A stretch of DNA of 64,000 bases from Gaiellasilicea sp963789355. GTDB taxonomy: Bacteria; Actinomycetota; Thermoleophilia; Gaiellales; Gaiellaceae. Below the pieces are notes generated by a model, which was not told the origin of the DNA, ran no database searches, and was given only the letters and a program-made list of their open reading frames with translations. The stretch covers positions 124,001 to 188,000 of the forward strand of contig CAWBKK010000004.1 of assembly GCA_963789355.1 (NCBI GenBank). The letters are read 5' to 3'. Shown here piece after piece: positions 15,095 to 23,573 of this stretch (positions are counted from its first letter, which is position 1; every line of letters begins with the position of its first letter). A program made the position numbers and the translations under genes.

Positions 15095-16642
15095 CTAGTC
15101 GTCGTCCCCGTCGTCGTCCTTGTCGTTCTTGTCGTTGGGGCCGACCAGCAGCATCAGTTGGCCGTCCTCGACGGTGTTCGGCTTGGGCGCCGTCGTCGGC
15201 GGGTGAGCCTGGACGTCGAAGATCCAGGTGTCGTTGCCGTACAGCTCCGTTGCGTCGATGATCCCGCTGGTCTCCCAGACTCCGGGGCCGACCGGGATCC
15301 GGTCGCGGCCCGGCGGGTTGAGCTCGACGATCCGGAGCCTCGACGAGACGTCGACGCCGTTCTTGTCGATGTCGAAGCGCCAGATCGAGCCGTCGCGCTG
15401 CTTGCGGGCCATCTCGGCGCGACTCGTCGTCGTGCCGTCCTCCTGGATCATCAGGTAGTCGCGGCTCGTGTCGAGGTTGTCCGGGCTGATCGCGATGTCG
15501 CCACCGGCCGCGATCACCTGATCGGCGTTGTACTCGACCGTCAGCTTCGCCGGCCCGGTCGAGTCCCTGCCGCTCAGCTCGAGCGAGTAGAGCCGGCCGA
15601 GGGCGTTCCCGGCTCCTTCACCCGTCGTGACGAAGAAGTACTCGTCGTCCTCGTTCGGGTTGAAGGCACCGTCTTCGGGCCGCGCGAAGATCATCGCGTT
15701 GGCCGCGTCGCTCGCAGCTTCGAGCTGAACGTCGTTCAAGGCGCTGACGTTCCCGAGCGAGACCCACTCCCCGTCGATCGACCCGTTCAAGAAGGTCGAC
15801 TCGCTGTTCTGCGCCAGATTCTTGGAGCGGAACACGTAGAGGTCGCCGCCCACGAGCCCGTTGCGCTCGAGCACGGTCGCACCGCGGCTGCGGTCCTTCT
15901 CGCCGACATACATGTAGAGCTGGCTGTTGACCTGCGAGCGGTCCTGGCTCGCCGGGCCGTCCTCCATGCTCATGATCACCGTGTACCTGCCGGTGTCGCG
16001 CTGGACGAGCGCGTTCTCCCACGCGAAGTGGCCGAGGGCGGTCAGCCCGTGCGCCTCGTTGTCGAAGACCGCAACGGCGAGGCCGCCCTTGCCGTCGAAG
16101 GTGCTGGTGCCACCCGACTCCTCGTTGGCGAGGTAGATCGGCCGGTCGAAGCCCTCCTTCGGGCCGGCGAGCGACGCAGAGCAGAACCGCGCGAAGCTCG
16201 GGGTGGTGTTGGCCACGGTCGGGGCCGGACCGACGAGCGTGTCGTCGAGGTAGACCGTGTCGTAGGCGCGCTCGCCCGAGAGCACCTTCCCCTTCTTGTC
16301 GAGGATCAGCTTCGAGACGATCGGGCCGCGGTTCAGCGGCTCGCCGAGCACCGGCTCGGACTGGGTGTTGAAGGGGAGCTCGTGGTTCATGAAGAGCGTC
16401 GTTTGGCCGCCCTTGCGCTTGTCTGCGCCGAGCCCGTCTGGAATCCCGACCATCTGAAACTGCTTGGCCGAATTGGTGGTCTCGGGAACCGTGTCCCCGA
16501 CCGAAAGCAGGCGCTGCGTGTAGTAGCCGCCGTCGACGCCGACGGCGTACGGCTTGATGATCGCAATCCCCGCCGCGGCCGCACCCGCGGCGCCGAGCAC
16601 CGCGACTATCGCGGCGAGAATCGCCTTGTTCCCCTTGAGCAT
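15095..16642 (-). CDS. PhoX-like (DUF839) exported protein
   Basis: 515 residues. A hydrophobic N-terminus (about 8-30) acts as signal or anchor. The rest resembles the PhoX/DUF839 beta-propeller family: FMNHELPF, YLANEESGGT, GHFAWENAL, SMEDGP and LYMYVGEKD blocks contain the acidic and Asn/His residues that in PhoX coordinate calcium and iron. The C-terminus is a charged Asn/Lys/Asp tail. PhoX enzymes are secreted alkaline phosphatases, but not every DUF839 protein has shown activity, so phosphatase is a family-level guess. GAAGGGGAGAAC precedes the ATG. Confidence 0.75.
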   Translation of the reverse strand: MLKGNKAILAAIVAVLGAAGAAAAGIAIIKPYAVGVDGGYYTQRLLSVGDTVPETTNSAKQFQMVGIPDGLGADKRKGGQTTLFMNHELPFNTQSEPVLGEPLNRGPIVSKLILDKKGKVLSGERAYDTVYLDDTLVGPAPTVANTTPSFARFCSASLAGPKEGFDRPIYLANEESGGTSTFDGKGGLAVAVFDNEAHGLTALGHFAWENALVQRDTGRYTVIMSMEDGPASQDRSQVNSQLYMYVGEKDRSRGATVLERNGLVGGDLYVFRSKNLAQNSESTFLNGSIDGEWVSLGNVSALNDVQLEAASDAANAMIFARPEDGAFNPNEDDEYFFVTTGEGAGNALGRLYSLELSGRDSTGPAKLTVEYNADQVIAAGGDIAISPDNLDTSRDYLMIQEDGTTTSRAEMARKQRDGSIWRFDIDKNGVDVSSRLRIVELNPPGRDRIPVGPGVWETSGIIDATELYGNDTWIFDVQAHPPTTAPKPNTVEDGQLMLLVGPNDKNDKDDDGDDD

Positions 16643-16751
16643 GTTCTCCCCTTCGGTCTGGTTTGACCTGCGGCGGCATCGTCACGCTCACTGGGTTGTG
16701 CGTGGTCATCCGCGTGGTGAAGGGGTAGTCTCGATCCGGTGTCCGGACCCC

Positions 16752-17537
16752 CTACGCCGACGCGCCCGAGTAGCGGCGCAGGCCAAAACCCCACCACCAG
16801 CGGGTGACCGCGAGGAGGACGAGGCAGAAGCCGAGCGCGAGCGCGACGGTCGACCAGTCGAGCCGTCCGGTCGCAGCTTCGGCCGGGACCGTGATCGCGA
16901 AAGCGATCGGGATCAGGAACGTGACGCCCAGGCGCAGCCAGATCGGATAGATCGAGACCGGGAAGCGGCCCGTCTGGTAGAGGCCGTCGAAGAGCTCCAT
17001 GATGCTCCAGACGTTGACGATCCAGAACGCGAGCGTGGCGATCACGAGCCAGAAGCAGTAGATCGTGACCGCGCCGACGGCGAGCAGCGCCAGGAACAGC
17101 AACCCATCGCCGGCGGTGACCGCGTGGTCGAGGCCGGAGAGCCCGTAGCCGACCACCGCTCCGCCCGAGATCACGTCCACGGCTCGCCAGATCTGGACGT
17201 CGCGGATGCTGACGAGCACCTGCGAGTCCTCCGGCTTCGTCAGCGCGAAATCGAGCTTGCCGTCCCGCACCTCCTCCATCAGCCGCTGCATGTTCGGCTG
17301 AATCGTCGTCCGGATGACGCCGCCGAGCAGGATCTGGATTCCCAGCACGACCAGCAGCTCCGACTCGCTCCAACCGTTCAGAGCATCCGTCTGCGAATAG
17401 ACGAGCTTCAGGACGGCCAGCGCTGTCACGACGGACACCGCCGACTGAAGCAACTGGATGTAGAAGTTCGCCCGGTACTGGAGATCGTTCATCGAGCTGA
17501 CGCGGAAGAAGAGCCAGGCGAGACGAGCCGCTCTCAA
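16752..17537 (-). CDS. ABC-2 type exporter permease B (DUF990-like)
   Basis: 261 residues with six predicted membrane helices and the family start FFRVSSMNDLQYRANF. I place the start at TTG 17537, which overlaps the stop of permease A (ATTGA); the next Met (17492) would remove conserved residues. It pairs with permease A and the ATPase upstream in one tightly overlapping operon. The C-terminal RRYSG motif is shared with permease A. Such exporters are often annotated as multidrug or viologen exporters, but the real substrate is unknown. Confidence 0.85.
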   Translation of the reverse strand: MRAARLAWLFFRVSSMNDLQYRANFYIQLLQSAVSVVTALAVLKLVYSQTDALNGWSESELLVVLGIQILLGGVIRTTIQPNMQRLMEEVRDGKLDFALTKPEDSQVLVSIRDVQIWRAVDVISGGAVVGYGLSGLDHAVTAGDGLLFLALLAVGAVTIYCFWLVIATLAFWIVNVWSIMELFDGLYQTGRFPVSIYPIWLRLGVTFLIPIAFAITVPAEAATGRLDWSTVALALGFCLVLLAVTRWWWGFGLRRYSGASA

Positions 17538-18373
17538 TTGCCAACCGCCGAATAGCGCCGGACGGCGAAGCGCCAGACCACCATCGTCATCCCGGTCAGG
17601 ACGACGATCCAGAAGACCTGCATCGCGAGCCCGCCGAGCAACTCGCCCGTGGAGTAGTCGCCGACGAGCGACTGGATCGGGAAGTAGAACGACCACTGAA
17701 AGGGCAGGAAGCCCGCGATGTCCTGCGCCCACTGCGGCATGAACTCGAGCGGGACGAGCCGGCCGGAGAGGAGGAGCTCGAACGCGATGAAGAGCTCGAA
17801 GATCGCGCTCACCCGGGTCGTCCAGAACGTGATCATCCCGAGCATCGACATGAACATCGTCCTGATCAGATAGGCGCCCCAGATCGCGAGCGAGAAGACG
17901 GCGACCTCGAGCAGCGTCGGGTCGAGCGTGGGGTCGAAGACGAGCCAGAGCACGGCCGCGATCGGCAGCCAGAAGATGATCGTCGGGATCTTCCAGCCGG
18001 CGAAGCCCGCAACGTCGTCGTGGAGGGGATGGAGTGGACGCAGCAGCGCCGCCGAGAGCTGGCCGTCGCGGATCCGCCACTCCCAGCCGTACGGCGTGAA
18101 GACGATGTTCATGTTCCGAACGAGCGTCCAGACGATGTAGTAGGCGGCGATCTGGCCGGTCGTGACCCCCTCCACCTGACCGCCCTGCTGGTCGGCGATC
18201 GTCGTCCAGACGACGAGGTAGACGATCGGCTCCGCGAGCATCCCGATCAGCCAGAAGTAGGCTGCCGTGCGGTACTGGAACTCACTCTGGATCTGCGTGC
18301 GGCCGCGGGTGAGATAGAAGTCGACGTACGAGCGGATCCGCCCCGCCTCGGCCGTCAGGCCCTCGCTGCTCAC
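17534..18373 (-). CDS. ABC-2 type exporter permease A (DUF990-like)
   Basis: 279 residues with six predicted membrane helices; the N-terminal SEFQYRTAAYFW matches the SxQYR motif of this family and the C-terminus is RRYSAVGN. GTG 18373 overlaps the ATPase stop by 4 nt (GTGA), so it is translationally coupled. It forms a heteromeric membrane channel with permease B. Confidence 0.85.
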   Translation of the reverse strand: MSSEGLTAEAGRIRSYVDFYLTRGRTQIQSEFQYRTAAYFWLIGMLAEPIVYLVVWTTIADQQGGQVEGVTTGQIAAYYIVWTLVRNMNIVFTPYGWEWRIRDGQLSAALLRPLHPLHDDVAGFAGWKIPTIIFWLPIAAVLWLVFDPTLDPTLLEVAVFSLAIWGAYLIRTMFMSMLGMITFWTTRVSAIFELFIAFELLLSGRLVPLEFMPQWAQDIAGFLPFQWSFYFPIQSLVGDYSTGELLGGLAMQVFWIVVLTGMTMVVWRFAVRRYSAVGN

Positions 18374-19350
18374 GTCTGCTCCTGCGCGAAGACGAGCTCG
18401 ATCACGTCCTCGATCGGCGGGTCCTCGACGCTGAGGTCGGTCACCTCCTGCTCCGCCAGCAGGCGCGCCGTCACGCGCGCCGTCTCCGCCCGCGGGACGC
18501 GCAGCTTGACGCGGCCGACGTCGCTCTCGACCACCTCGCCGTAGGAGGAGAGGTCGGAGACGCCGTCCTGGAGCTCGACGTCGATGGTCTTCCAGGCGGC
18601 GAACCTGTCGCCGAGCCGGGCGAGCGGGCCGTCGAAGAGGATCTTGCCGTGATGGATCACGACGACGCGCTTGCAGAGCGCCTCGACGTCGGCCATGTAG
18701 TGGCTCGTCAGGAGCACCGTCGCCTCGTAGCGTCGGTTGTACTCGGCAACGAACGTGCGGATCCGCTTCTGCATCGTCACGTCGAGCCCGATCGTCGGCT
18801 CGTCCAGGAAGAGAACCTGCGGCCGGTGGAGCAGGGAGCCGACGATCTCGACCTTCATCCGCTCGCCCAGCGACAGTTGCCGGACCGGCTTGCGGACGAG
18901 GTCGCCGACGTCGAGCAGCTCGATCAGCTCGTCGCGGATCTGGGTGAACTCGGGCCGGCGGATCCGGTAGATGGCGCGGTTGAGCTCGAACGAGTCGAGC
19001 GCCGGGAGATCCCACTGGAGCTGGTTGCGGTTCCCCATCACGAGTGTGATCCGGCGGAGGAAGTCGCGCTCTCGCTTCGAGGGGACGTGGCCGAGCACGT
19101 ACGCGTCGCCTGAGGTGGGGTAGAGGAGGCCCGAGAGCATCTTCAGCGTCGTCGTCTTGCCGGCGCCGTTCGGGCCGAGGAAGCCGACAATCTCGCCCTG
19201 GCCGACCTCGAACGTGATCTCGTCGACCGCGCGCACCTCCCGGTTCGTCCGCTTGACCAGGCTCTTCAGGGCCGAGCGAAGGCCGGCCTCCCGCTCGGGC
19301 ACGAAGAAGGTCTTGTTCAGATCGTCGACTCGGACTGCGGGCTCGGCCAC
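18370..19350 (-). CDS. ABC exporter ATP-binding protein
   Basis: 326 residues. Walker A GPNGAGKTTT, signature LSLGERMK, Walker B VLFLDEPTIGLD and the switch His in LLTSHYM are all present, with a C-terminal extension (about 235-326) typical of ABC-2 exporters. It begins the three-gene operon. GTG 19350 has TAGGTT on the minus strand (19362-19357) with a 6-nt gap, so it appears leaderless, and only 24 bp separate it from the divergent glycosyltransferase. Confidence 0.92.
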   Translation of the reverse strand: MAEPAVRVDDLNKTFFVPEREAGLRSALKSLVKRTNREVRAVDEITFEVGQGEIVGFLGPNGAGKTTTLKMLSGLLYPTSGDAYVLGHVPSKRERDFLRRITLVMGNRNQLQWDLPALDSFELNRAIYRIRRPEFTQIRDELIELLDVGDLVRKPVRQLSLGERMKVEIVGSLLHRPQVLFLDEPTIGLDVTMQKRIRTFVAEYNRRYEATVLLTSHYMADVEALCKRVVVIHHGKILFDGPLARLGDRFAAWKTIDVELQDGVSDLSSYGEVVESDVGRVKLRVPRAETARVTARLLAEQEVTDLSVEDPPIEDVIELVFAQEQT

Positions 19351-19356
19351 GCAGAG

Positions 19357-19368
19357 AACCTAGATGAT
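19357..19368. promoter_or_regulatory. Overlapping divergent leaderless promoters
   Basis: Minus-strand TAGGTT (19362-19357) lies 6 nt before GTG 19350, and plus-strand GATGAT (19363-19368) lies 6 nt before GTG 19375. Two oppositely facing -10 elements are adjacent in a 24-bp gap, so simultaneous RNA polymerase binding would clash. Confidence 0.45.
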
Positions 19369-19374
19369 GCGCCG

Positions 19375-20382
19375 GTGCGGATCCTGCTCGTCTCACAGAT
19401 GTACCCCTCGCCCGCGGCGCCCGATTTCGGCGTCTTCGTCCAGGGGCTAGAGCGTGAGCTGACGGCCCGCGGTCACGTGATCGAGCGCGTCGTGCTCGAC
19501 CGGCGTGGCGGCGGCAAGCTGCGCCACGCGAAGCTGGCGGCCCGAGCCGTGCGAGCCGCGAGGCGCTTCCGGCCGGACGTCGTCTACGCCCACTTCCTCT
19601 TCCCGGCCGGCTTCTCCGGGCTGCTCGCCGCGCGGGCGGCGCGGGTGCCGCTGGTCGTCACGGCGCACGGACAGGACGTCGCCAACCTGACCGAGTACCC
19701 CTTCGTCCGTGGCCCCGCCCGGCGGGTCGTGAAGGCAGCGGCGACGGTGATCGCGGTCTCCGAGTGGCTGCGCGGCCGGCTCGTGGCGTCGATCCCCGAG
19801 GCCGCCGGCACGTCCGAGGTCGTCAACTGCGGCGTCGACCTCGAGCGGTTTCACCCGCTCGAGCGCGCACCCGGCCCGTCGCCCGGCTACCTCTGCGTCG
19901 GCTCGCTGATCGAGCGGAAGAACGTCGTCCGGCTCGCGAACGCCTTCGGCCGGCTCGGCGGCGGCACGCTGACGTTCGTCGGCGACGGGCCGCTCCGCTC
20001 CGAGCTCGACGGACGTCCCGGCGTCACGGTCACCGGCTACGTCCCGCACGACGCCGTCCCCGGCTACCTCGCTGCAGCCGACGTGCTCTGCCAGCCGAGC
20101 CTCGTCGAGCCGTTCGGCCAGGCCGCGCTCGAGGCGCTCGCGTGCGCCCGCAGCGTCGTCGCGTCGCGCGTCGGCGGCCCGCCGGAGTTCGTCCCGGCAA
20201 CCGCAGGCGTGCTCGTCGATCCGCTCGACGAGGACGCGCTGGTTGCCGCACTACGCGAGGCCGCGGCGCTCCCGGTGCCGAACCACGCGGCCCGCGAGGC
20301 GGCCGAGCAGCACGACGTCAGGCGGCAGGCGGCACGGGTGGAGGAGATTCTCGAGCGAGCCGTTCGAGATCGGCGAGCCTGA
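19375..20382 (+). CDS. GT4-family glycosyltransferase
   Basis: 335 residues in a GT-B fold: N-terminal MRILLVSQMYPSPAAPDFG with a Gly-containing loop, a linker around residue 155, and the C-terminal domain with LIERKNV, FVGDGPL, VTGYV and the EPFGQAALEALA Glu-x7-Glu motif of retaining GT4 enzymes. It uses a nucleotide sugar to extend a surface glycan or glycolipid; the acceptor cannot be told. Start at GTG 19375. Confidence 0.88.
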   Translation: MRILLVSQMYPSPAAPDFGVFVQGLERELTARGHVIERVVLDRRGGGKLRHAKLAARAVRAARRFRPDVVYAHFLFPAGFSGLLAARAARVPLVVTAHGQDVANLTEYPFVRGPARRVVKAAATVIAVSEWLRGRLVASIPEAAGTSEVVNCGVDLERFHPLERAPGPSPGYLCVGSLIERKNVVRLANAFGRLGGGTLTFVGDGPLRSELDGRPGVTVTGYVPHDAVPGYLAAADVLCQPSLVEPFGQAALEALACARSVVASRVGGPPEFVPATAGVLVDPLDEDALVAALREAAALPVPNHAAREAAEQHDVRRQAARVEEILERAVRDRRA

Positions 20383-20554
20383 TCTCGACGAGCGGCCGCA
20401 CCGCGTCCTCGACTCCCGCTTCGCGGGCGAGCGCGAGCGCCTGCTCGTAGCTCTCCCGCGCCTTCTCCGGGGCGACCCCCTGCTTCAGCCGGTTGTCGCC
20501 CGTGACGAGCAGGCGCTGGATCTTGGCGCGCGTCTCGTCGCCTGGCGGGGACAT
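20318..20554 (-). CDS. Small TPR-like helical protein of unknown function
   Basis: 78 residues, almost entirely helical, with one TPR-like pair (ESYEQALALAREAGVED) and a Pro-rich tail. It overlaps the 3' end of the glycosyltransferase on the other strand by 65 nt. I keep it because ATG 20554 has TAGGCT exactly 6 nt upstream (20566-20561), the leaderless pattern of this genome. No family is recognised. Confidence 0.6.
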   Translation of the reverse strand: MSPPGDETRAKIQRLLVTGDNRLKQGVAPEKARESYEQALALAREAGVEDAVRPLVEIRLADLERLARESPPPVPPAA

Positions 20555-20593
20555 GCCCGTAGCCTAACCAGGCGCCACTCCGTTGGTCTCTTA

Positions 20594-20983
20594 ATGCCGA
20601 GCGGGACGACGACGACACCGGTGCGGATCCTGATCGCGGACGACCATCGCCTCTTCGCGGAGGCGCTCGAGGCGTTTCTGGCGATCGACGAGAGGATCGA
20701 GGTCATCGGACGCGCCTCAGACGGCGAGCAGGCCGTCGCCCTCGTTACCGGGCTGAGCCCGGACCTGGTCGTCCTCGACATCAGCATGCCCGTGCTGGAC
20801 GGCTTCGAGGCGGCGGCGCAGATCTCGCAGCTCGACGACCCGCCGGCCGTGCTGATCCTCACCGGCTCGAATGCGCCCGAGGACGTCGCTCGAGCCCGCC
20901 AGGTCGGCGTCGACGGCTACATCACGAAGGACGCGATCGCCGCGAGCCTCGTCGACGCGATCCTCGCCGCCGCCGGACGTTAG
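20594..20983 (+). CDS. Stand-alone response-regulator receiver protein
   Basis: 129 residues: a complete CheY-like receiver domain with the acidic pair in IADDH, phosphoacceptor Asp62 in VVLDISMP, the conserved Thr in ILTGS and Lys in YITKD. There is no output domain; the sequence ends right after helix 5. It sequesters or relays phosphate, or works by protein-protein contact. No kinase is adjacent; the nearest are at 27-30 kb. Confidence 0.88.
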   Translation: MPSGTTTTPVRILIADDHRLFAEALEAFLAIDERIEVIGRASDGEQAVALVTGLSPDLVVLDISMPVLDGFEAAAQISQLDDPPAVLILTGSNAPEDVARARQVGVDGYITKDAIAASLVDAILAAAGR

Positions 20984-20998
20984 CTACCCTTTCCCACC

Positions 20999-21220
20999 GT
21001 GGTTCCCGTTGCTGCCGTCTTCCAGGTGCTCGTCGCCGTCGCGCTGCTGGCGCTGATCCTGATGCACTCCGGCCGCGACGCCGGCCTCGGCGGCATGGGC
21101 TTCACCCCCGCCTCGCAGGGGGGCACGCACATCGTCGAGCGGAACCTGACGAGGCTGACGGTGGTCGTCGCGACGGTGTTCTTCCTCAACAGCGTCCTGC
21201 TCTACCGCCTGCTCGCCTAG
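20999..21220 (+). CDS. secG: Preprotein translocase subunit SecG
   Basis: 73 residues with two membrane helices (about 3-22 and 52-72) joined by the conserved Gly-rich loop GRDAGLGGMGF. SecG assists SecYE in protein export. GTG 20999 has TACCCT (20985-20990) 8 nt upstream, suggesting a leaderless transcript. A tRNA gene follows 18 nt later. Confidence 0.92.
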   Translation: MVPVAAVFQVLVAVALLALILMHSGRDAGLGGMGFTPASQGGTHIVERNLTRLTVVVATVFFLNSVLLYRLLA

Positions 21221-21238
21221 GGCTACACTGCACCACCC

Positions 21239-21322
<84 letters not shown>

Positions 21323-21332
21323 TGCGCGAGGA

Positions 21333-21360
21333 ACGGCCCCCACCCCGGGGCCGTTTCTCT
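21333..21360 (+). terminator. Rho-independent terminator after tRNA-Leu
   Basis: ACGGCCCC (21333-21340) pairs with GGGGCCGT (21347-21354), followed by the T-rich TTCTCT. The end overlaps the stop of the convergent threonine dehydratase gene. Confidence 0.8.
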
Positions 21361-22318
21361 ATGCGTAGAGAGCAGCGAGCTGCCCGGGGCTGATGTTCCC
21401 GCCGCTGAGCACGAGCGCGATCCGCTTCCCCCGCAGCCGCTCTCGGAGCTTCAATGCGCCCGCGAGCGGAGCCGCTCCGGCCGGCTCGACGAGATTGCGC
21501 GTGTGCTCGATCAGGAGCCGGCTCGCGTGCCGGATCTCGTCCTCGCCGACGAGGACGAAGTCATCCAGATGCTCCCAGAGAATCTGCTGGGGGAGCTCGA
21601 ACGGAACGCGTGTCGCGAGTCCTTCCGCGTACGTCGCATTCTCGGCCTCGACGAGCGCCCGGGCTTGCCAGGAGCGGAATGCCGCCGGCGCGGCCTCCGC
21701 CTGCACGCCGATCACCTCGATTTCCGGCCGGATCGCCTTCGCGACGATGCACGCGCCGGCGGCACCGCTGCCGCCGCCGATCGGCACGACGATCACGTCG
21801 ATGTCGGGACAATCCTCGATGATCTCGAGCGTCCCGGTGCCGACTCCCGCAATCAGGAGCGGCTCGTTGCCCGAGTGGACGTAGCGGTAGCCGTGCTCGG
21901 CGGCGAGCGCCGCACAGTGCTCGCGCGCTTCGTCGAAGTCTTTGCCGTGCTCGATCAGCTCCGCGCCCTGCGCCCGCATCGCGGCCAGCTTCACCGGGTT
22001 GGCGCCCTGCGGGACGCACACTCGGGCCGTGACGCCATGGAGGCGCGCCGCGTAGGCGATCGACTGGCCGTGGTTGCCCGTTGAGGCGGCGATCAGTCCC
22101 CGGCGCCGCTCATCCTCCCCGAGCTGCGCGACGAGGTTGACGCCCCCGCGCACCTTGAACGCGCCCACCGGCTGATGGTTCTCGTGTTTCACCCAGACCT
22201 CGGCCCCGAGCAACTCGTCCAGGCCTGAATAGGGATAGAGGGGTGTCGGTCGGAGGTGCGCGCGGATCCGTCGGCGCGCCTCGAGGACGTCTGCAAGCGT
22301 GATCGTCGGCCAGTTCAC
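21359..22318 (-). CDS. PLP-dependent threonine dehydratase (single domain)
   Basis: 319 residues of fold type II: KHENHQPVGAFKVRGG carries the PLP Lys (residue 55), STGNHGQS binds the substrate carboxylate, GGGSGAAG grips the phosphate and LSGGNIS contacts the pyridine nitrogen. There is no C-terminal ACT domain, so it is the catabolic, not feedback-inhibited, type; serine is an alternative substrate. I place the start at GTG 22318 because the protein aligns from there; there is no good ribosome-binding site, so this is tentative. Divergent from lexA. Confidence 0.85.
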   Translation of the reverse strand: MNWPTITLADVLEARRRIRAHLRPTPLYPYSGLDELLGAEVWVKHENHQPVGAFKVRGGVNLVAQLGEDERRRGLIAASTGNHGQSIAYAARLHGVTARVCVPQGANPVKLAAMRAQGAELIEHGKDFDEAREHCAALAAEHGYRYVHSGNEPLLIAGVGTGTLEIIEDCPDIDVIVVPIGGGSGAAGACIVAKAIRPEIEVIGVQAEAAPAAFRSWQARALVEAENATYAEGLATRVPFELPQQILWEHLDDFVLVGEDEIRHASRLLIEHTRNLVEPAGAAPLAGALKLRERLRGKRIALVLSGGNISPGQLAALYA

Positions 22319-22343
22319 GGTTCCGGCCAGTCTTTCACCTTCC

Positions 22344-22392
22344 TTGACGTCGTCCGGCAGGATCTCTACGCTTCGGAGCGAACACACGTTCG
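22344..22392 (+). promoter_or_regulatory. lexA promoter with SOS box
   Basis: TTGACG (22344-22349), a 17-bp spacer and TACGCT (22367-22372) make a near-consensus promoter. CGAAC-ACAC-GTTCG (22379-22392) is a perfect Gram-positive/actinobacterial LexA box placed just downstream of the transcription start, which means LexA represses its own gene. Confidence 0.92.
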
Positions 22393-22414
22393 ACAACCCA
22401 TTTCCGGAGGCGCG

Positions 22415-23059
22415 ATGTCCGCTGCACCCCAGCTCACCGCACGGCAACAGGAGATCTGGCAGTTCCTCGTCGACTACGTCGATCGGCACGGCTATCCCCC
22501 GACCGTCCGGGAGATCGGGGAGGCGGTCGGGCTCGCCTCGCCGTCGACCGTGCACGCGCACCTTGCGAACCTCGAGCGCGCCGGGCTGCTCCGCCGCGAC
22601 CCGACCAAGCCGCGAGCGCTCGACCTGATCGGCCACCGCCGCGAGTCGCGAGCGGAGGAGCCTGCCGCCCCGGAGCCGCAGAAGCTGCCGCTACTCGGCC
22701 AGATCGCCGCAGGTGGGCCGCTCCTCGCCGAGGAGAACATCGAGGACGAGATCGCCGTCCCGGAGCCGCTCGGCCGCCGCGCCGACTTCCTGCTCCGCGT
22801 CAAGGGCGAGTCGATGATCGACGCCGGCATCCTCGACGGCGACATCCTCGTCGTCCAGCGCGCCCAGGACGCGCGCAACGGAGAGATCGTGGTCGCGCTC
22901 GCCGGTGACGACGAGTCGGCCGACGAGGCGACGGTCAAGACCTTCTACCGCGAGGCGGGTCGGGTTCGCCTCCAGCCCGAGAACGACACCTTCGAGCCGA
23001 TCTACGCCGATCACGTCCAGATCCTCGGCAAGGTCACCGGGGTGTTCCGGAGCTACTGA
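22415..23059 (+). CDS. lexA: SOS repressor LexA
   Basis: 214 residues. The winged-helix DNA-binding domain (about 1-65) starts LTARQQEIWQFL. The cleavage site is Ala99-Gly100 (QIAAGGPL). Ser133 (GESMID) and Lys175 (ATVKTF) form the latent protease dyad. RecA filaments trigger self-cleavage and SOS induction. GGAGGCG precedes ATG 22415, and the gene is autoregulated through the SOS box just upstream. Confidence 0.97.
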   Translation: MSAAPQLTARQQEIWQFLVDYVDRHGYPPTVREIGEAVGLASPSTVHAHLANLERAGLLRRDPTKPRALDLIGHRRESRAEEPAAPEPQKLPLLGQIAAGGPLLAEENIEDEIAVPEPLGRRADFLLRVKGESMIDAGILDGDILVVQRAQDARNGEIVVALAGDDESADEATVKTFYREAGRVRLQPENDTFEPIYADHVQILGKVTGVFRSY

Positions 23060-23259
23060 TGACGGTCGCCGCCTTCAACCGCACCCTCGACCAGGAGCTG
23101 ACCGCGATCGCGCGGGGCGCCAGCTTCGAGTGCCTCGTCTGCGGCGAGTTCCTCCTCCGCCGGCCGGTCGCGCACGCCTGCCTCGAGTGCGGAACGCTTC
23201 TCTGCGACGGGCTCGAGATCCCGAAGTCGGAGCTAGAATGGGCGACGCAGGCCGGGTGA
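23059..23259 (+). CDS. Small zinc-ribbon protein
   Basis: 66 residues. Two CxxC pairs (CLVCGEF ... CLECGTLLC) form a probable zinc ribbon. ATG 23059 overlaps the lexA stop (TGATG), so it is co-translated with lexA. Its last codons contain the TAGAAT promoter element of rnpB, and its stop lies within the RNase P RNA region. The function is unknown; partnership with LexA is suggested only by position. Confidence 0.75.
   Translation: MTVAAFNRTLDQELTAIARGASFECLVCGEFLLRRPVAHACLECGTLLCDGLEIPKSELEWATQAG
23234..23239 (+). promoter_or_regulatory. rnpB -10 element
   Basis: TAGAAT lies inside the 3' end of the zinc-ribbon gene, 7-8 nt before the expected 5' end of RNase P RNA. No good -35 is visible. 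Confidence 0.55.
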
Positions 23260-23573
23260 CCGCGTCGTCTCTTTCGAGAGGCGCCGAGGAAAGTCCGGAC
23301 ACCGCAGGGCAGGACGCTGGGGAAATCCCAGACGGCGAAAGCCGATGGAAAGTGGAACAGAAAGGAAACCGCCGCCGAGGCGTTCTCCGGAGGTCTCGAC
23401 GGTAAGGGTGAAAGGGTGGGGTAAGAGCCCACCAGCGTCGTGGTGACACGGCGGCTAGCCAAACCCCGTCCGGTGCAAGGTGAAGCAGATCCCGCCGACG
23501 CTGCCCGCCGAGGGATCGGGTACACCGCTCGAGCCGTGAGGCAACTCCCGGCCTAGAGGGATGGTCACCCAAG
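23246..23573 (+). ncRNA. rnpB: RNase P RNA (bacterial class A)
   Basis: All conserved regions are present in order: GAGGAAAGTCCGGAC, ACAGAAA, AGGGTGAAAGGGTGGGGTAA, AGAGCCCACCAGCG, AAACCCCGTCCGGTGCAAG and finally AGAGGGATGGTCACC. P1 can form from GGGTGACC (23254-23261) and GGTCACCC (23563-23570), which sets the ends to within a few bases. It is the catalytic RNA that removes 5' tRNA leaders. It overlaps the zinc-ribbon gene by about 13 nt, and an exported protein gene on the other strand by about 115 nt. Confidence 0.93.
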
